Positions 1 to 8,581 of a DNA stretch of 64,000 nt are shown one piece after another. This stretch comes from Rhynchopus euleeides. Lineage: Eukaryota > Euglenozoa > Diplonemea > Diplonemida > Diplonemidae. Below the pieces are notes generated by a model. The model was not told the origin of the DNA. It did no database searches and was given only the letters and a program-made list of their open reading frames with translations. The first letter of the stretch is position 1. Each line of letters begins with the position of its first letter. The stretch covers positions 1,302,001 through 1,366,000 of the forward strand of contig OY723324.1 in assembly GCA_963210315.1 (NCBI GenBank), written 5' to 3'. Position numbers and translations under genes: made by a program.

Positions 1-1047
1 GGGGAGAGGTCGCTCGACGGGAGCTCCGCGCTGCTCCCTGCGGAGGCGCCGCATCCAAAGTTCAGATTCCGCACCACGCAGGGCACGGTGGTTCTGGTTA
101 GGCCCTCCTTCTCCTTCCTCGCATCGCAGCCCAACGCGCCGGATGCTCTGCAGCGGTGCGTCGCACCCCTCTTCGATTTAGTCCAGAAGTGTGAAGGGAT
201 CATCAAAAGCGCCTGCGGTGAGGCGTTTGTCCTCTCCTGGAATGTGACGAAGCGGTGCACCGAGCACCCGACCCTCGCTGCGCGGTGCATGGTGCTCTAC
301 CACAGGCTGGGGTGGAACCATCTCCGCCGCCACACCGCGTGGGGCAACCACATGCACTGGGGGATCGCGTCGGGGAGGGTGCTGCACGGCAAGGCTGGGA
401 CCGATACACAGCGGATCTACGTCATGCTGGGGGGCACCGTCTTCACGGCGTACCGCCTCGCCACGCTGTGCACGCAGCTCGGGACCTACGCGGCCTGCAC
501 CACGCTGCCCCACGCTGTGGGGATCCGGGAGGAGCCGGGCCTCGCCCCACACCTCCGCCCCCTCGAGGCGTGGTCCATCCAGCAGCCCGAGAGGGGGGGC
601 TTGCAGGCCATGGTGTGGGAGATCAACATGGGGTCCCTAGGGGAGAGCAGCACCACGTGGGGGTTCTCGAGGGAGCCTGCCGTTGCTTTCGAGGGGGATC
701 CGGGGGTGATGCAGGATGCGGCGGTGGCCCTGGCTGGGGGTGGCTCTGCGGAGGATGTGATAACGAGGCTCAACGCGCTGCAGGCGGGCAGCCGGTGCGT
801 CTCCTGCAGCACCCGGTGTGCCGTGCTGTGGTGCGAGCACTGCGGGGCGCAGACGTGCCTCCGCTGCGCGGAGAAGGCGTGCGCGACGCACGACACCCGG
901 ATGTCGAGGCACTGGGGTGACGGGGGGCACCACCACCTTGTCGCGAGCCTCCGTTCCGACAGCGGGCCCGCCCCGTTTGACCCGGGCTTCATGCTGGCGG
1001 ATGACCCGCCGTCTGCCTGGCTCATCCCTTCTGACGCACCGGATTGA
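1..1047 (+). CDS. Pseudo-cyclase domain protein with B-box-like zinc finger (5' end outside window)
   Basis: The frame is open from base 1 with no start in view, so this is the 3' part of a gene: about 348 codons, stop at 1045-1047. Codons 30 to about 190 resemble a class III nucleotide cyclase domain: a strand-helix start ending SFSFLAS, then GIIKSACGEAFVLSW, MHWGIASGRVLHGKAG and VMLGGTVFTAYRLATL, matching the family blocks FxDIxGFT, GD.FLA.F, GIxxG and GDTVNxAxRL. Metal-binding Asp positions are not conserved (no Asp in the first block, Glu for Asp in the second) and the Asn of the last block is Phe, so catalysis is unlikely; a regulatory or dimer role is inferred. A Cys/His cluster follows (CVSC, CEHC, CLRC, then C and His), like a B-box zinc site. 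The C-terminal 45 residues are Pro-rich. Upstream domains, perhaps a membrane receptor, cannot be seen. Confidence 0.7.
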   Translation, partial: GERSLDGSSALLPAEAPHPKFRFRTTQGTVVLVRPSFSFLASQPNAPDALQRCVAPLFDLVQKCEGIIKSACGEAFVLSWNVTKRCTEHPTLAARCMVLYHRLGWNHLRRHTAWGNHMHWGIASGRVLHGKAGTDTQRIYVMLGGTVFTAYRLATLCTQLGTYAACTTLPHAVGIREEPGLAPHLRPLEAWSIQQPERGGLQAMVWEINMGSLGESSTTWGFSREPAVAFEGDPGVMQDAAVALAGGGSAEDVITRLNALQAGSRCVSCSTRCAVLWCEHCGAQTCLRCAEKACATHDTRMSRHWGDGGHHHLVASLRSDSGPAPFDPGFMLADDPPSAWLIPSDAPD

Positions 1048-1903
1048 GGAGGGACGGTGATGCCCGAGTGTCTTTTGAGATCAGGAAGCAAAACATGAAA
1101 ATCTCCCAGGTCGGACCTCTCTTGTCTATGCCTCTGAAATCTGAAAGTACATGTGCCCCAATCCTGCTTGCAGGAAGCGGGGGCGTCAATTTGGGACGGA
1201 CCAGGCTTAGCTTGTGATTGTTCCATTTGGGGAGGCGGGGTGTGGGGGGGCGCGCGCGGGCTTCGCCACTGATCTGGCCGAACCATTCCTCAAGGCTGTC
1301 AAGGCCGTGTTCCTCAAGGCTGTGTGTGTTTGATACGATTTGTTGAATACGGCTGCGGTTCCTCCTCTCTCTCCACCCCCCTCACCCCCCGCCTTTAGAA
1401 GGTGCTGGGAGATTTACTTTTCCATTCACTCTCGACGATAAAAAAACCCCCCTTTTCAAACCCTCTGAACCATAACTCTGTTGTCACCTTTTTGGATTTT
1501 TCGCCTTTTCGCGGGAGACGTCGTACTCTCCTTCATTTCGGAGAGATGGGCAGCTCCCGCGCTCCCCCCCCATTGCAGCCTTGCATAGCAAGCGCAACAA
1601 CACGGCTGACCCATTGCAACCTGCATCGCAAGTGAAACGAGGGCAGCTTTCTGCCATTCTCTTTATCTTCTACTGCAGGGTATGCACTACCGTCGCCCCC
1701 TCTCTGAAAATCTGTTGAAATGCTGCCCCTGCTCCGCGCAGGGGGGTGCAACAATAAACAGACGGCGCTGGCTTTCTGCCACTAGATACCGGGTGGTGGA
1801 GGGTGCGAAGGGGTTTGCTGGTGATTTTTCTCCTTTCCTCACAAAGCAACAACTATCCATCATGAAGGGGGGGGGGGGTGCCGACTCGATCAAAAATACA
1901 AAC
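1048..1903. other. Intergenic, no gene seen
   Basis: This holds the 3' flank of the pseudo-cyclase gene, C-rich and T-rich stretches and a G-homopolymer at 1867-1878. Around 1397-1441 is a roughly 45-base sequence beginning AGAAGGTGCTGGGAGATT that recurs at 11261-11305 downstream of the BAP31-like gene. Short open frames here look like chance. Confidence 0.6.
1397..1441 (+). repeat. Conserved 45-bp block, copy 1
   Basis: The block runs from AGAAGGTGCTGGGAGATT through CTCGACGATAAA and matches 11261-11305 with about two substitutions. It lies some 350 bases after the stop of the gene to its left and on the same strand. Flanking sequence is unrelated between the copies, so this is a discrete element: a 3' UTR signal, a small RNA or a transposon relic. 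Confidence 0.5.
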
Positions 1904-2157
1904 CTACACGGTGGACTCCAGCGGGGGTAGGGTAACCCTTTTCGGGAGTCTCAACTAGGGGGAGTCCAACTCCCGCTAGCGGGAGTCTATACTCCCGCTA
2001 GGGGGAGTCTGACTCCCCCTAGCGGGAGTCTTTTCACCTATTTTCACTCATTTTTCCCATGATACCTATGCAATGTGGCACTCGTCACTGAAGTACAGCC
2101 ACACCAAACGAAACGGACGTTTCCACCCATCCCAGCTCGCAGACCTGATTCACAAAA

Positions 2158-2538
2158 ATGGGGAAGACGACAACGAAGCCGGCAGCGAAGCCGGCGGCAA
2201 AGTCGATTAAGAAGAAGAAGAGCGCAGAGAGTCCCGAGGCTGCGGAGGCGACGAACATTGTGCATAATTTTTGCACGGCCTTCCCTGTTAAAAAAGGGGG
2301 CAGTGTGCTGACACTGGGATCCATTAGAAGGCTCCTAGCAACGGTGTTGAGCAAGGAGCTCCACCAGCACAGCACCCAGGTGGCCAACGCAATCATCGCC
2401 ATGTCTTCCCTGACATGGATAAGTTCGCTGTCAGGGAAGTCGCAACGATGCGGAAGGAGGGCGCTCTCCGTCATATACAAGGTGGAGGCGAAGTATGGCA
2501 AGGTGCAGGATACAAACGTGTCGTCGGGGGCAGCCTGA
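2158..2538 (+). CDS. E1 first protein block, Lys/Ala-rich N-terminus
   Basis: Encodes 126 residues starting at ATG 2158, about 100 bases inside the left arm of the element. The first 30 residues are basic and Ala/Pro-rich (MGKTTTKPAAKPAAKSIKKK), which suggests a nuclear or DNA-binding tail. The rest aligns weakly with the first reading frame of the copy at 49637-50038 (minus): a helical stretch with Leu/Ile spacing, then SVIYKVEAKYGKV against LALYKKYEKVGGGV. It has some superficial likeness to a histone fold, but no histone family is supported. It is probably the N-terminal part of a larger transposon protein whose next part was lost at 2540-2800. Confidence 0.45.
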   Translation: MGKTTTKPAAKPAAKSIKKKKSAESPEAAEATNIVHNFCTAFPVKKGGSVLTLGSIRRLLATVLSKELHQHSTQVANAIIAMSSLTWISSLSGKSQRCGRRALSVIYKVEAKYGKVQDTNVSSGAA

Positions 2539-2683
2539 AGCCGCGAATGATCGCGACACGGGCGAACGGCTTGGCACCGTGGGTCTGGATAGATGCTGGA
2601 GTTCGGCCGGGTGAAACCGGAAGTCGCAGCAAAATTTGCCCCCCCAGATTTCTTCCTCAAACCCACCCGTGGGCTGATCCGGC

Positions 2684-2780
2684 CTTGCACGGTGGACTCC
2701 AGCGGGGGTAGGGTACCACTACCGGGTTTAACCCTTTTCGGGAGTCTCAACTAGGGGGAGTCCAACTCCCGCTAGCGGGA
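2684..2780 (+). repeat. Internal copy of the E1 left arm
   Basis: The stretch starting CACGGTGGACTCCAGCGGGG repeats the left arm of E1 (1907-2000), including the GGGAGTCTCAACTAGGGGGAG module, with an inserted CCACTACCGGGTTT. It separates the first and second protein blocks. It marks either a nested solo end or a partial head-to-tail duplication. Confidence 0.7.
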
Positions 2781-2803
2781 GTATAGATCAGCAGTGGGCA
2801 ACA

Positions 2804-3740
2804 ATGAGGCGATGCGGGGGGCGAGGGCACCGATGCTCACTGTGCGACATCCCAGAAGAACGCTGGTATCAACAGGTGCATCGATACCCGCACCTGACTC
2901 TCTCTGAGATGAAAGAGGCTGGCTACCCCTCCCTCTTGGCAGGTGTGCTTCCCAATGCCCGCTACGTCACCCCAGCACTCCATGACTGCAAGGGGCTCGC
3001 CATGCGGCTGATCAGGGTACTGGATGACAGGGGTGGAGCTTGGGGGTTTTTTCGGGTCAGCTGACCTGATTTTCTGCAGGCCCTCACAAAAAATCAGGTC
3101 AGGGGTAAAAAGAAAAAAAAATATAGATTTTCGGGAAACCGGAAAAGTTGGCTCCTCGCCTTGGGGCCTCAAGGTGACCAGGAGGCGTTTCGTGAGCAAA
3201 GTGACCCCAGCGACATGAGCACAGGCCTCAAACAGTCACAATAGAGGACAAATGAAGCTGCCCAACCCGTACCGTGCAACAGACGTTTACTACCGTGGCC
3301 TCCGGTGGCTGGGGGGCTCCGCCCCCCAGACCCCCCTGTGGCATGTGCCTGTCTTGTACCCAAGCCCTTTACATCAGGGAATCTCAGTATCCTCAGGAGG
3401 ACGCAGCCAACTCACACAGAATCCGTACGCCCGCAAGTCACAGATGTTCACTACCGTGGCCTCCGGCGGCTGGGAGCTCCGCCTCCCAGACCCCCCCTAC
3501 GGCATGTGTTTGTCTTGTAACCAAGTCCTTGCGCGCCCGGGGCTGCATATCGGTTCCGGTACCTCGCGGGAGGCTGGGCCCGAGCACTGATCTCTGAGAC
3601 GAACCGGGGGGGAACCCATAAGAAAAAATTGGCTGACCCGATCTGACCCGATCCAGCCCGCAACCCCATATTTCAAGCTCCACCCCTGCTGGATGAGACA
3701 ACAAAAAAATATTCGACAAGACCTGTACAAACCTTGCACT
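2804..3740 (+). pseudogene. E1 second protein block, interrupted by a hAT-type insertion
   Basis: From ATG 2804 the frame reads CSLCDIPEERWYQQVHRYPH and continues through LSEMKEAGYPSLLAGV and PALHDCKGLAMRLIRVLDD, up to the insertion at 3028. The same order of motifs occurs in the sister element (minus strand near 49370-49150): PRNDWLKQLHACHRASIQEL, LHEAGFESLYAGV and PPLHDINGFIAILAE. The insertion plus duplicated target is 669 bases, a multiple of three, so the frame resumes at 3697 and meets TGA at 3740, directly before the ATG of the third block. The gene is broken by the insertion and by that stop. Confidence 0.6.
3028..3688. mobile_element. hAT-type non-autonomous element in E1
   Basis: Perfect 15-bp terminal inverted repeats, CAGGGGTGGAGCTTG at 3028-3042 and CAAGCTCCACCCCTG at 3674-3688, are flanked by the exact 8-bp duplication CTGGATGA at 3020-3027 and 3689-3696. 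The CAGGG tip and 8-bp duplication are the hAT signature. The interior has no transposase but holds two imperfect direct copies of a stretch beginning about 3288 and 3449 (ACTACCGTGGCCTCCGG), and a hairpin near 3068-3101 (CCTGATTTT with AAAATCAGG). Confidence 0.92.
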
Positions 3741-3742
3741 GA

Positions 3743-4609
3743 ATGTGTCGCAGCATGGGACAGGTGCTCAGTTCCGGAAGGTCGTGCTTGCCTGTCACAG
3801 GACACACCTACAAGGGCTTGTTCCGCTACCTCTTTGTCTCCCTTGCAGACCTCATGCATTTCCGGTATGCAGACATCCCCTGGCGCTTCTGGGGATGCAA
3901 GGATGAGTCAGCCCGGATTCCCTTCTTGCGTGCTCGGATCTCAGGGCATATATTTCACTGGTTGATGGAGCATGCCGAAAAGGGATCAACGCGCAATGCC
4001 TACGTACACAGTCTCCATCATTGGTGGGCTCCAGAAGATGCAGTGCCTCTGCAGAACAACGACGAATTTGAAGAAGCAGAGAACGGACATCGCAAGAAAG
4101 ATGCCGTTACAATCGCCAGCTCCGCAACTTACGAGAGAGATCTTGCGATGGCAGAAGAGAAGCGGCGCGCATCGGGCATGCCTTGGAAGGTTGCGCACCT
4201 GTCGCAGGACGGGATCCTCGGGTATAGAGAAGTCATCCTGTGTCCGTGTCTGCACACCCGACACGCTCATAGATTGGCTGTGTATGTTCTTTGCACACAG
4301 TTGACACAGCTGCAGAAGGGGTTTGTGCACTGCAACACACAGGACTTCGTTGAACCCATCAGCGCGCCCTACTTCCTGTTCCGGTTCCCCGAAGGACACC
4401 GCAAATTATCGCTCTGCTTGTGCAAAATGCCAATCCCGCTGGGGGCGACTTTCACACCATTCGTGTCATCCGAGGCGACTTTGAGCACGCTTGACCAACG
4501 CGCACAGCAGGAGGGGGATGACAGTTCTGACGAAGAAGATGAGGCCTGCAGGATGGCTTGTCTTGCCCAAGGTGTAACACAACTACGACAGGCGATGGCC
4601 GCACTTTGA
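3743..4609 (+). CDS. E1 third protein block (HFRYxDIP domain)
   Basis: A 288-residue frame from ATG 3743, immediately after an in-frame TGA. It contains LMHFRYADIPWRFWG near residue 40, then AYVHSLHHWWAPEDAVPL, KKDAVTIASSATYERDLAMA and an acidic tail with SSDEEDE before the stop. The sister copy at 48107-49186 reads VHFRYNDIPIKYHQ, TYIHSMSHWFDPEDAHPL and RHALRVTSQQTAERDLLLFE in the same order, so the two are clearly homologous. Unlike the sister, E1 has no C2H2 fingers at the end; Cys pairs such as CPCLHTRH remain. The function is unknown; because it is the largest conserved block it could be part of the transposase or a regulatory protein. The start is uncertain, since the conserved region probably began upstream before the stop arose. 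Confidence 0.6.
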   Translation: MCRSMGQVLSSGRSCLPVTGHTYKGLFRYLFVSLADLMHFRYADIPWRFWGCKDESARIPFLRARISGHIFHWLMEHAEKGSTRNAYVHSLHHWWAPEDAVPLQNNDEFEEAENGHRKKDAVTIASSATYERDLAMAEEKRRASGMPWKVAHLSQDGILGYREVILCPCLHTRHAHRLAVYVLCTQLTQLQKGFVHCNTQDFVEPISAPYFLFRFPEGHRKLSLCLCKMPIPLGATFTPFVSSEATLSTLDQRAQQEGDDSSDEEDEACRMACLAQGVTQLRQAMAAL

Positions 4610-4906
4610 CACCTCAAATTCTAACCGCTCACCTCCGCAGGTGTAGCCGCTACCAGGAGGATAGGTAGGTAGTCCAGAGTCCGGGGAAACTGACAGAAGC
4701 AAAACAAGCCCCTCCCCATCCCTCTTCCACCATGATTTTACCCCCCACGCCAGTAGACTGTAACTATATCATGGGAAAAATGGATGAAAATAGGTGAAAA
4801 GACTCCCCCTAGCGGGAGTATAGACTCCCGCTAGCGGGAGTCTTTGACACCCGCTCAGACTCCCGCTCCCAGACTCCCGCTAGGGCCGCTGGAGTCCACC
4901 GTGTAG

Positions 4907-5530
4907 CTTTTGGGGGGGGGGGGGGTTGTGTCGGAGCCAAACAGAATATTGGGGATGGGGCAGAGCTTTCGACAACACACAAGAAAATCGTTTTAAAATC
5001 GTTCAAACAACGCACCCCGCCGCCAAAGATGCCCCCCCCCCCCCTCCGCCCTCCCCGGTTGTGTCTGCTTGGGAACTGATCCCCCCAGGCTCCAAAGATT
5101 CTCGCCCCCTGATGAGAGCAGGCGAGAGGAGGGCGTAGTACGGACTGCTCGAAACGTAGATACAACCAGCAATGCTACTTGTATGACGATGAGACAACAG
5201 CCATCGTATGCACCAGGTGCACGAACAGCCCCCCTCCCCGCGTGTGGCCTACAAACAAACAAAGAAACAACCGTACGCAAATCCGCTACTTTCTCCAACC
5301 AAACCCCTCCTCCGCCCTCTCCACCCCCTCAACCTTGCTTCTGCGGTGCTTCTTGCTGGTCGAGGTGCCCCCCGTATTTCTGTCTTTGCTCCCGTTCGTC
5401 TTCCTTTACTGTGTGTCGGAGGATTTGGCGGAGTGCCGCCAAAGAAATCTCCAGGAAATACGTTCCTGGCTGCTATGCTTTTTTTGAGGGGCCAGCAGGT
5501 CGACGGAGCTGGCTTGGGGGGGGGGGGGGG
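4907..5530. other. Spacer between transposons
   Basis: Homopolymer G at 4912-4924, C-rich 5031-5044 and several T/C-rich stretches. No gene was recognised. The right end is a poly(G) run (5517-5530) that forms the insertion site of the next transposon. Confidence 0.6.
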
Positions 5531-8188
5531 TAGGGGGTATCAAATGGGGGTGACAAACACGATTTTTCAAAAAACTGGCGCAGAGGCCCCAAAGCCCCCG
5601 TAAACCCTCCAAACCCCCCCAGATCGGTCCGGAAACCCATCGAACCCCACTTTTCCACCATTCCGGGCACCTCAGGTGCCCGAATTGGGGTACCTAATTT
5701 TCGTGCCACCGTTTGGTACCACACAGTGTCACTGAGGGGGGGGTTAGGAAAGGGTACGCACTAATACCACATTTCTGACGGGCTAGAACTCGTCATCAGG
5801 CGCCATGTAGGTGGCATCGATCAGGTCTTCGATGAGCTTTGGTTTGATTATGTACTTCCCTCCCTGTCGCACAGGCAGGTCGTGCTCAGCTGCTTTGTCC
5901 CGCAGTTCAGCCACAGAGAGCTTGGTGTACTCAGTCCGCAGCTGCTGCTTCATTGTGGTGCGATGTATCCTCAAGTGAACGTCCTCATCTGAGTTCAATT
6001 TCCTCTCCTTGTAGGATGAGTACGTCTCTTCGCTCGGCACAAGCGGGACCCCAATCTCAAAGAGTGCCCTGCGGTTGTGTTTTCGCTGCGCAATGCTCGC
6101 AATCCTCTCTGGGTTGCAGCCGGGAAGATCCTCACTCAGCAAGCCGACTGTACCATGCGCTCCCTCAATGAAGTCGTTCGAGTGTGGAAGGTCTTTGGCA
6201 GCCTCTGGCGGGAGATCCGTGTCATGAGCCACAAAGCGATCAAAAGTCTCGATCATGCGTGCCACTGATCCCCGAAGGCGGCTTGCGCATGTAGAGTCGA
6301 AGTGCTCCTGGGCTTGCTGCATGCCAAGGGGGTTGCGCCCTGCCGTCTCAAATATCCACTGTGGAAACTTGCTTTTCACACGCGAAAGAGTCACGAGCCA
6401 CCCTCGGAGGGTCGGGTAGAGTTTGCGGGCTTCCGTGACATTCATCTCGCCACGCAATTTGCACCCTTTCAGCAGTACATACGTACTCTTGTACCAGGCA
6501 AAGCAGACCGCAGCAACCACCAACTCTGGCACAATGTCGTCACACAACAGCACACTGAGTGCGTTGCTTCCCGGAATGTACAGCTCGCGTCGCTCAACAG
6601 CCTTGGTCAATACATCCCGGTTGTGGAGCACTGCCGCGCAGGAACGGCATAGCCACCCATATTTGTTTCCCACCTGCCTTCCCAACGTAAACCCCTTTGG
6701 AATGCCTCCTTTTGTTGCGAAGAGTGTTGATACCATCTTGATTCCCGTCGATGTGGTGGCGTTCGTGCTTTTAGGACAGCAAGCGGTGTGAAGCGTCTCG
6801 ATCGCAGCTTGGGTGGTGGTGTTGATATCAACCGATTCAATGGTGTGCTTCCACTTGTGCGACGAGCACCCCGAAGGTATCAACCCTCCAAGGACACAGG
6901 CAGCTTTGGCCGTTGATTCGTGATCAGTCAGACACAGTGATGGTTTTTGAAAGCCGGCCTCCGTCGCCGCCAGCAGAACACGCTGGATCTGGGGCACCTT
7001 GTCGATGGCACGGCTTCCCTCCCCGACGGAGCTGTCGGCCACGACTTGGAGCACCCTGCCGGTCTCAGGGCTTGCAGCAGAGAACGAGACCTGCGAGTAC
7101 TTCACCCCTTGCTGCGAGCGCGCACCCGACGAGGTGTCCATGCACGTCTGCACCTGCCCTCCTTTTTCACGAAGCTTCGTCAGGAACCGATCAGTACTCA
7201 TTGGACCTGCCCACGCATCAGTGCGTTTGACTGTCGCCGCACTGATGTTGCGCCCCTTCCCACGAGTGCCAAGGATGCACTCCAGGATGTCGCTCAGAGC
7301 CTCGCCACAGCTCTTCGCGCCGATCCCCCACCCTCGCAGCACTGTCAGCGCCGTTGCCACACCGGCGCTGTAGCCCCCCTCCTTGTTGTAGAGGGAGGTC
7401 GGTGTCACAAGACACCGCTGTCGCAAGCGCTTATATTTGGCGTGTAATCGTCTATACGCGCTTGCGGAGTACACTCCCGGACTCGAGGTTTTCGGAGTCG
7501 TAGCGTCCTCGGGGTCGCTGTCGCTGTCGCTTTGATTGACACTGCCACTGTCACAGTCGCTGTCGCTGTCGCTGTCTTCATCGGTTGTATTCTCCACTGG
7601 CCCCTCACCCGCGCTCGCGCCCTTTGCCATCGGGCGAACTGTGTGATCGCAGTTCACACACCACCGGAACTCTCGTTTCCCTTCGCACTGCACCCGCGTC
7701 TTCCGCGCACCGATCCGCGAAAGGGCCTTTAAAAAGGCCTCCTTCGTGGGGGCCCCGCGCGTGCGCCTGAGTATGCGCGCCCGCTGCGCGTTCAAATCGC
7801 ACCACCGTGCCCCACACAGCTCCACGGGCAGCTGGCCGACGAACTTCCTCGCCGCGGCGATGGCGTTCGCACTCCGAGCAACCGTGCGGCCCATTCTTGT
7901 GTTTGTGCGGTATTCACAGCACTCTGCAGATGATTGTGGGTGTCTGTGGTGCGTATCCTTTCCTAACCCCCCCTCAGTGACACTGTGTGGTACCAAACGG
8001 TGGCACGAAAATTAGGTACCCCAATTCGGGCACCTGAGGTGCCCGGAATGGTGGAAAAGTGGGGTTCGATGGGTTTCCGGACCGATCTGGGGGGGTTTGG
8101 AGGGTTTACGGGGGCTTTGGGGCCTCTGCGCCGGTTTTTTGAAAAATCGTGTTTGTCCACGTAAAAGGGTGGCATTTGACCCCCCCTA
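5531..8188 (-). mobile_element. Family 1 transposon, full-length, in a poly(G) tract
   Basis: Terminal inverted repeats of about 230 bp: 5531-5761, starting TAGGGGGTATCAAATG, and 7950-8188, ending CATTTGACCCCCCCTA. Arms share long blocks, such as CACCTCAGGTGCCCGAATTG and ACCGTTTGGTACCACAC. The element carries one large minus-strand gene. The flanks are homopolymers: poly(G) at 5517-5530 on the left, and GGG (8189-8191) resuming as poly(G) at 9135 on the right once the hAT element at 8192-9130 is removed. The other copies with the same tips also sit in poly(C)/poly(G), so the target preference looks real, and any target duplication is hidden in the homopolymer. Confidence 0.9.
5783..7894 (-). 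CDS. DDE-like transposase with zinc-knuckle-like motif and SAP-like tail
   Basis: Encodes 703 residues from ATG at 7894; the open frame continues 34 codons upstream without an ATG, into the inverted repeat. In order: a helical N-terminus, RWCVNCDH at about 77-84 (Cys-x2-Cys-x-His, conserved in the deleted relatives), an Asp/Ser-rich stretch about 105-130, YRRLHAKYKRLRQR and GGYSAGVATALTVLRGWG about 147-190, then candidate catalytic acidic positions: D253 in TCMDTSSGAR, D324 in LCLTDHESTAKA and E577 in SNDFIEGAHG. A C-terminal SAP-like segment (LSVAELRDKAAEHDLPV, then KLIEDLID) spans about 659-694 and would bind AT-rich or scaffold DNA. The order fits a cut-and-paste transposase, but the Asp/Glu assignment is by inspection and the superfamily is unknown. 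It is the only family 1 copy here with an unbroken gene, so it may be recently active. Confidence 0.75.
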   Translation of the reverse strand: MGRTVARSANAIAAARKFVGQLPVELCGARWCDLNAQRARILRRTRGAPTKEAFLKALSRIGARKTRVQCEGKREFRWCVNCDHTVRPMAKGASAGEGPVENTTDEDSDSDSDCDSGSVNQSDSDSDPEDATTPKTSSPGVYSASAYRRLHAKYKRLRQRCLVTPTSLYNKEGGYSAGVATALTVLRGWGIGAKSCGEALSDILECILGTRGKGRNISAATVKRTDAWAGPMSTDRFLTKLREKGGQVQTCMDTSSGARSQQGVKYSQVSFSAASPETGRVLQVVADSSVGEGSRAIDKVPQIQRVLLAATEAGFQKPSLCLTDHESTAKAACVLGGLIPSGCSSHKWKHTIESVDINTTTQAAIETLHTACCPKSTNATTSTGIKMVSTLFATKGGIPKGFTLGRQVGNKYGWLCRSCAAVLHNRDVLTKAVERRELYIPGSNALSVLLCDDIVPELVVAAVCFAWYKSTYVLLKGCKLRGEMNVTEARKLYPTLRGWLVTLSRVKSKFPQWIFETAGRNPLGMQQAQEHFDSTCASRLRGSVARMIETFDRFVAHDTDLPPEAAKDLPHSNDFIEGAHGTVGLLSEDLPGCNPERIASIAQRKHNRRALFEIGVPLVPSEETYSSYKERKLNSDEDVHLRIHRTTMKQQLRTEYTKLSVAELRDKAAEHDLPVRQGGKYIIKPKLIEDLIDATYMAPDDEF

Positions 8189-8550
8189 GGGCAGTGATCG
8201 AAAATACGTAAAAAACGTTCAACGTATTTGAACGTTCAACGTATTTTTAAAAAAATGCGTCGAAGTTGAACGTTTTTTTGGCTTTTGGGCGTTTTCACCC
8301 ACTGGGTGCACTCTACACATGAAATCCCCCCTAGCAGTAGGGGGTGGGCCCCCTGCACGCACTAAAGGGGACACCGGTGGGATGGAGAGTGTCACGCGTG
8401 GCGAAAAGTCGGTGAAAACGGGGTTCTGTAGTCCGAGAAGGGGCGGGACCCGGAAATGGTTGGTACCCCCTCTTTTCAGGGTTGACTAACTCCGGAAAAG
8501 CGGGGGTACCAACCCCCTCTCGACCTATCTCCCAGTTTTACCCCACTCGA

Positions 8551-8572
8551 CCGGCTGGAGTCCGTCGTGTAG
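8551..8572 (-). repeat. Solo family 2-type terminus inside the hAT-type element
   Basis: The stretch CCGGCTGGAGTCCGTCGTGT followed by AG resembles the right tip of E1 (CCGCTGGAGTCCACCGTGTAG at 4886-4906) with a few changes. No matching left end was found nearby (CTACACATG at 8314 is too weak). The hAT-type interior therefore carries a captured or decayed family 2 end. Confidence 0.5.
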
Positions 8573-8581
8573 AGGAAGTGG

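Larger units (their letters stand above)
1904..4906 (+). mobile_element. Family 2 transposon copy E1 (HFRYxDIP family)
   Basis: The ends are inverted repeats: left CTACACGGTGGACTCCAGCG at 1904, right its complement ending GTGTAG at 4906. Behind the tips both ends carry palindromic modules such as ACTCCCGCTAGCGGGAGT and then an inverted block around TTCACCTATTTTCAyyCATTTTTCCCATGA (2034-2060 against 4766-4797), making arms of about 140 bp. The interior encodes three blocks in the same order as the family 2 copy at 47725-50612 read on its minus strand. No clear target-site duplication was found. An extra 95-bp copy of the left arm lies inside at 2684-2780, and a hAT-type element interrupts the second block. 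The copy is therefore composite and decayed. I cannot assign it to a named superfamily. Confidence 0.75.

Noticed and set aside
486-1286. 266-codon minus-strand frame over the pseudo-cyclase gene
   Set aside because: It is a shadow of the + strand gene, which has the recognisable cyclase and zinc motifs.
1397-1441. Spliced-leader RNA gene
   Set aside because: No clear donor GT following a leader, no tandem gene array, and only two copies, each downstream of a gene.
2158-2538. Histone H2B-like reading of the E1 first block
   Set aside because: The basic tail and a few Leu/Ile positions suggested it, but the block aligns better with the E2 protein and lacks the histone fold signature.
8314-8572. 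Small family 2 MITE inside the hAT-type element
   Set aside because: A right-type tip is present at 8551-8572, but the proposed left tip CTACACATG shares only six bases; no arms match.
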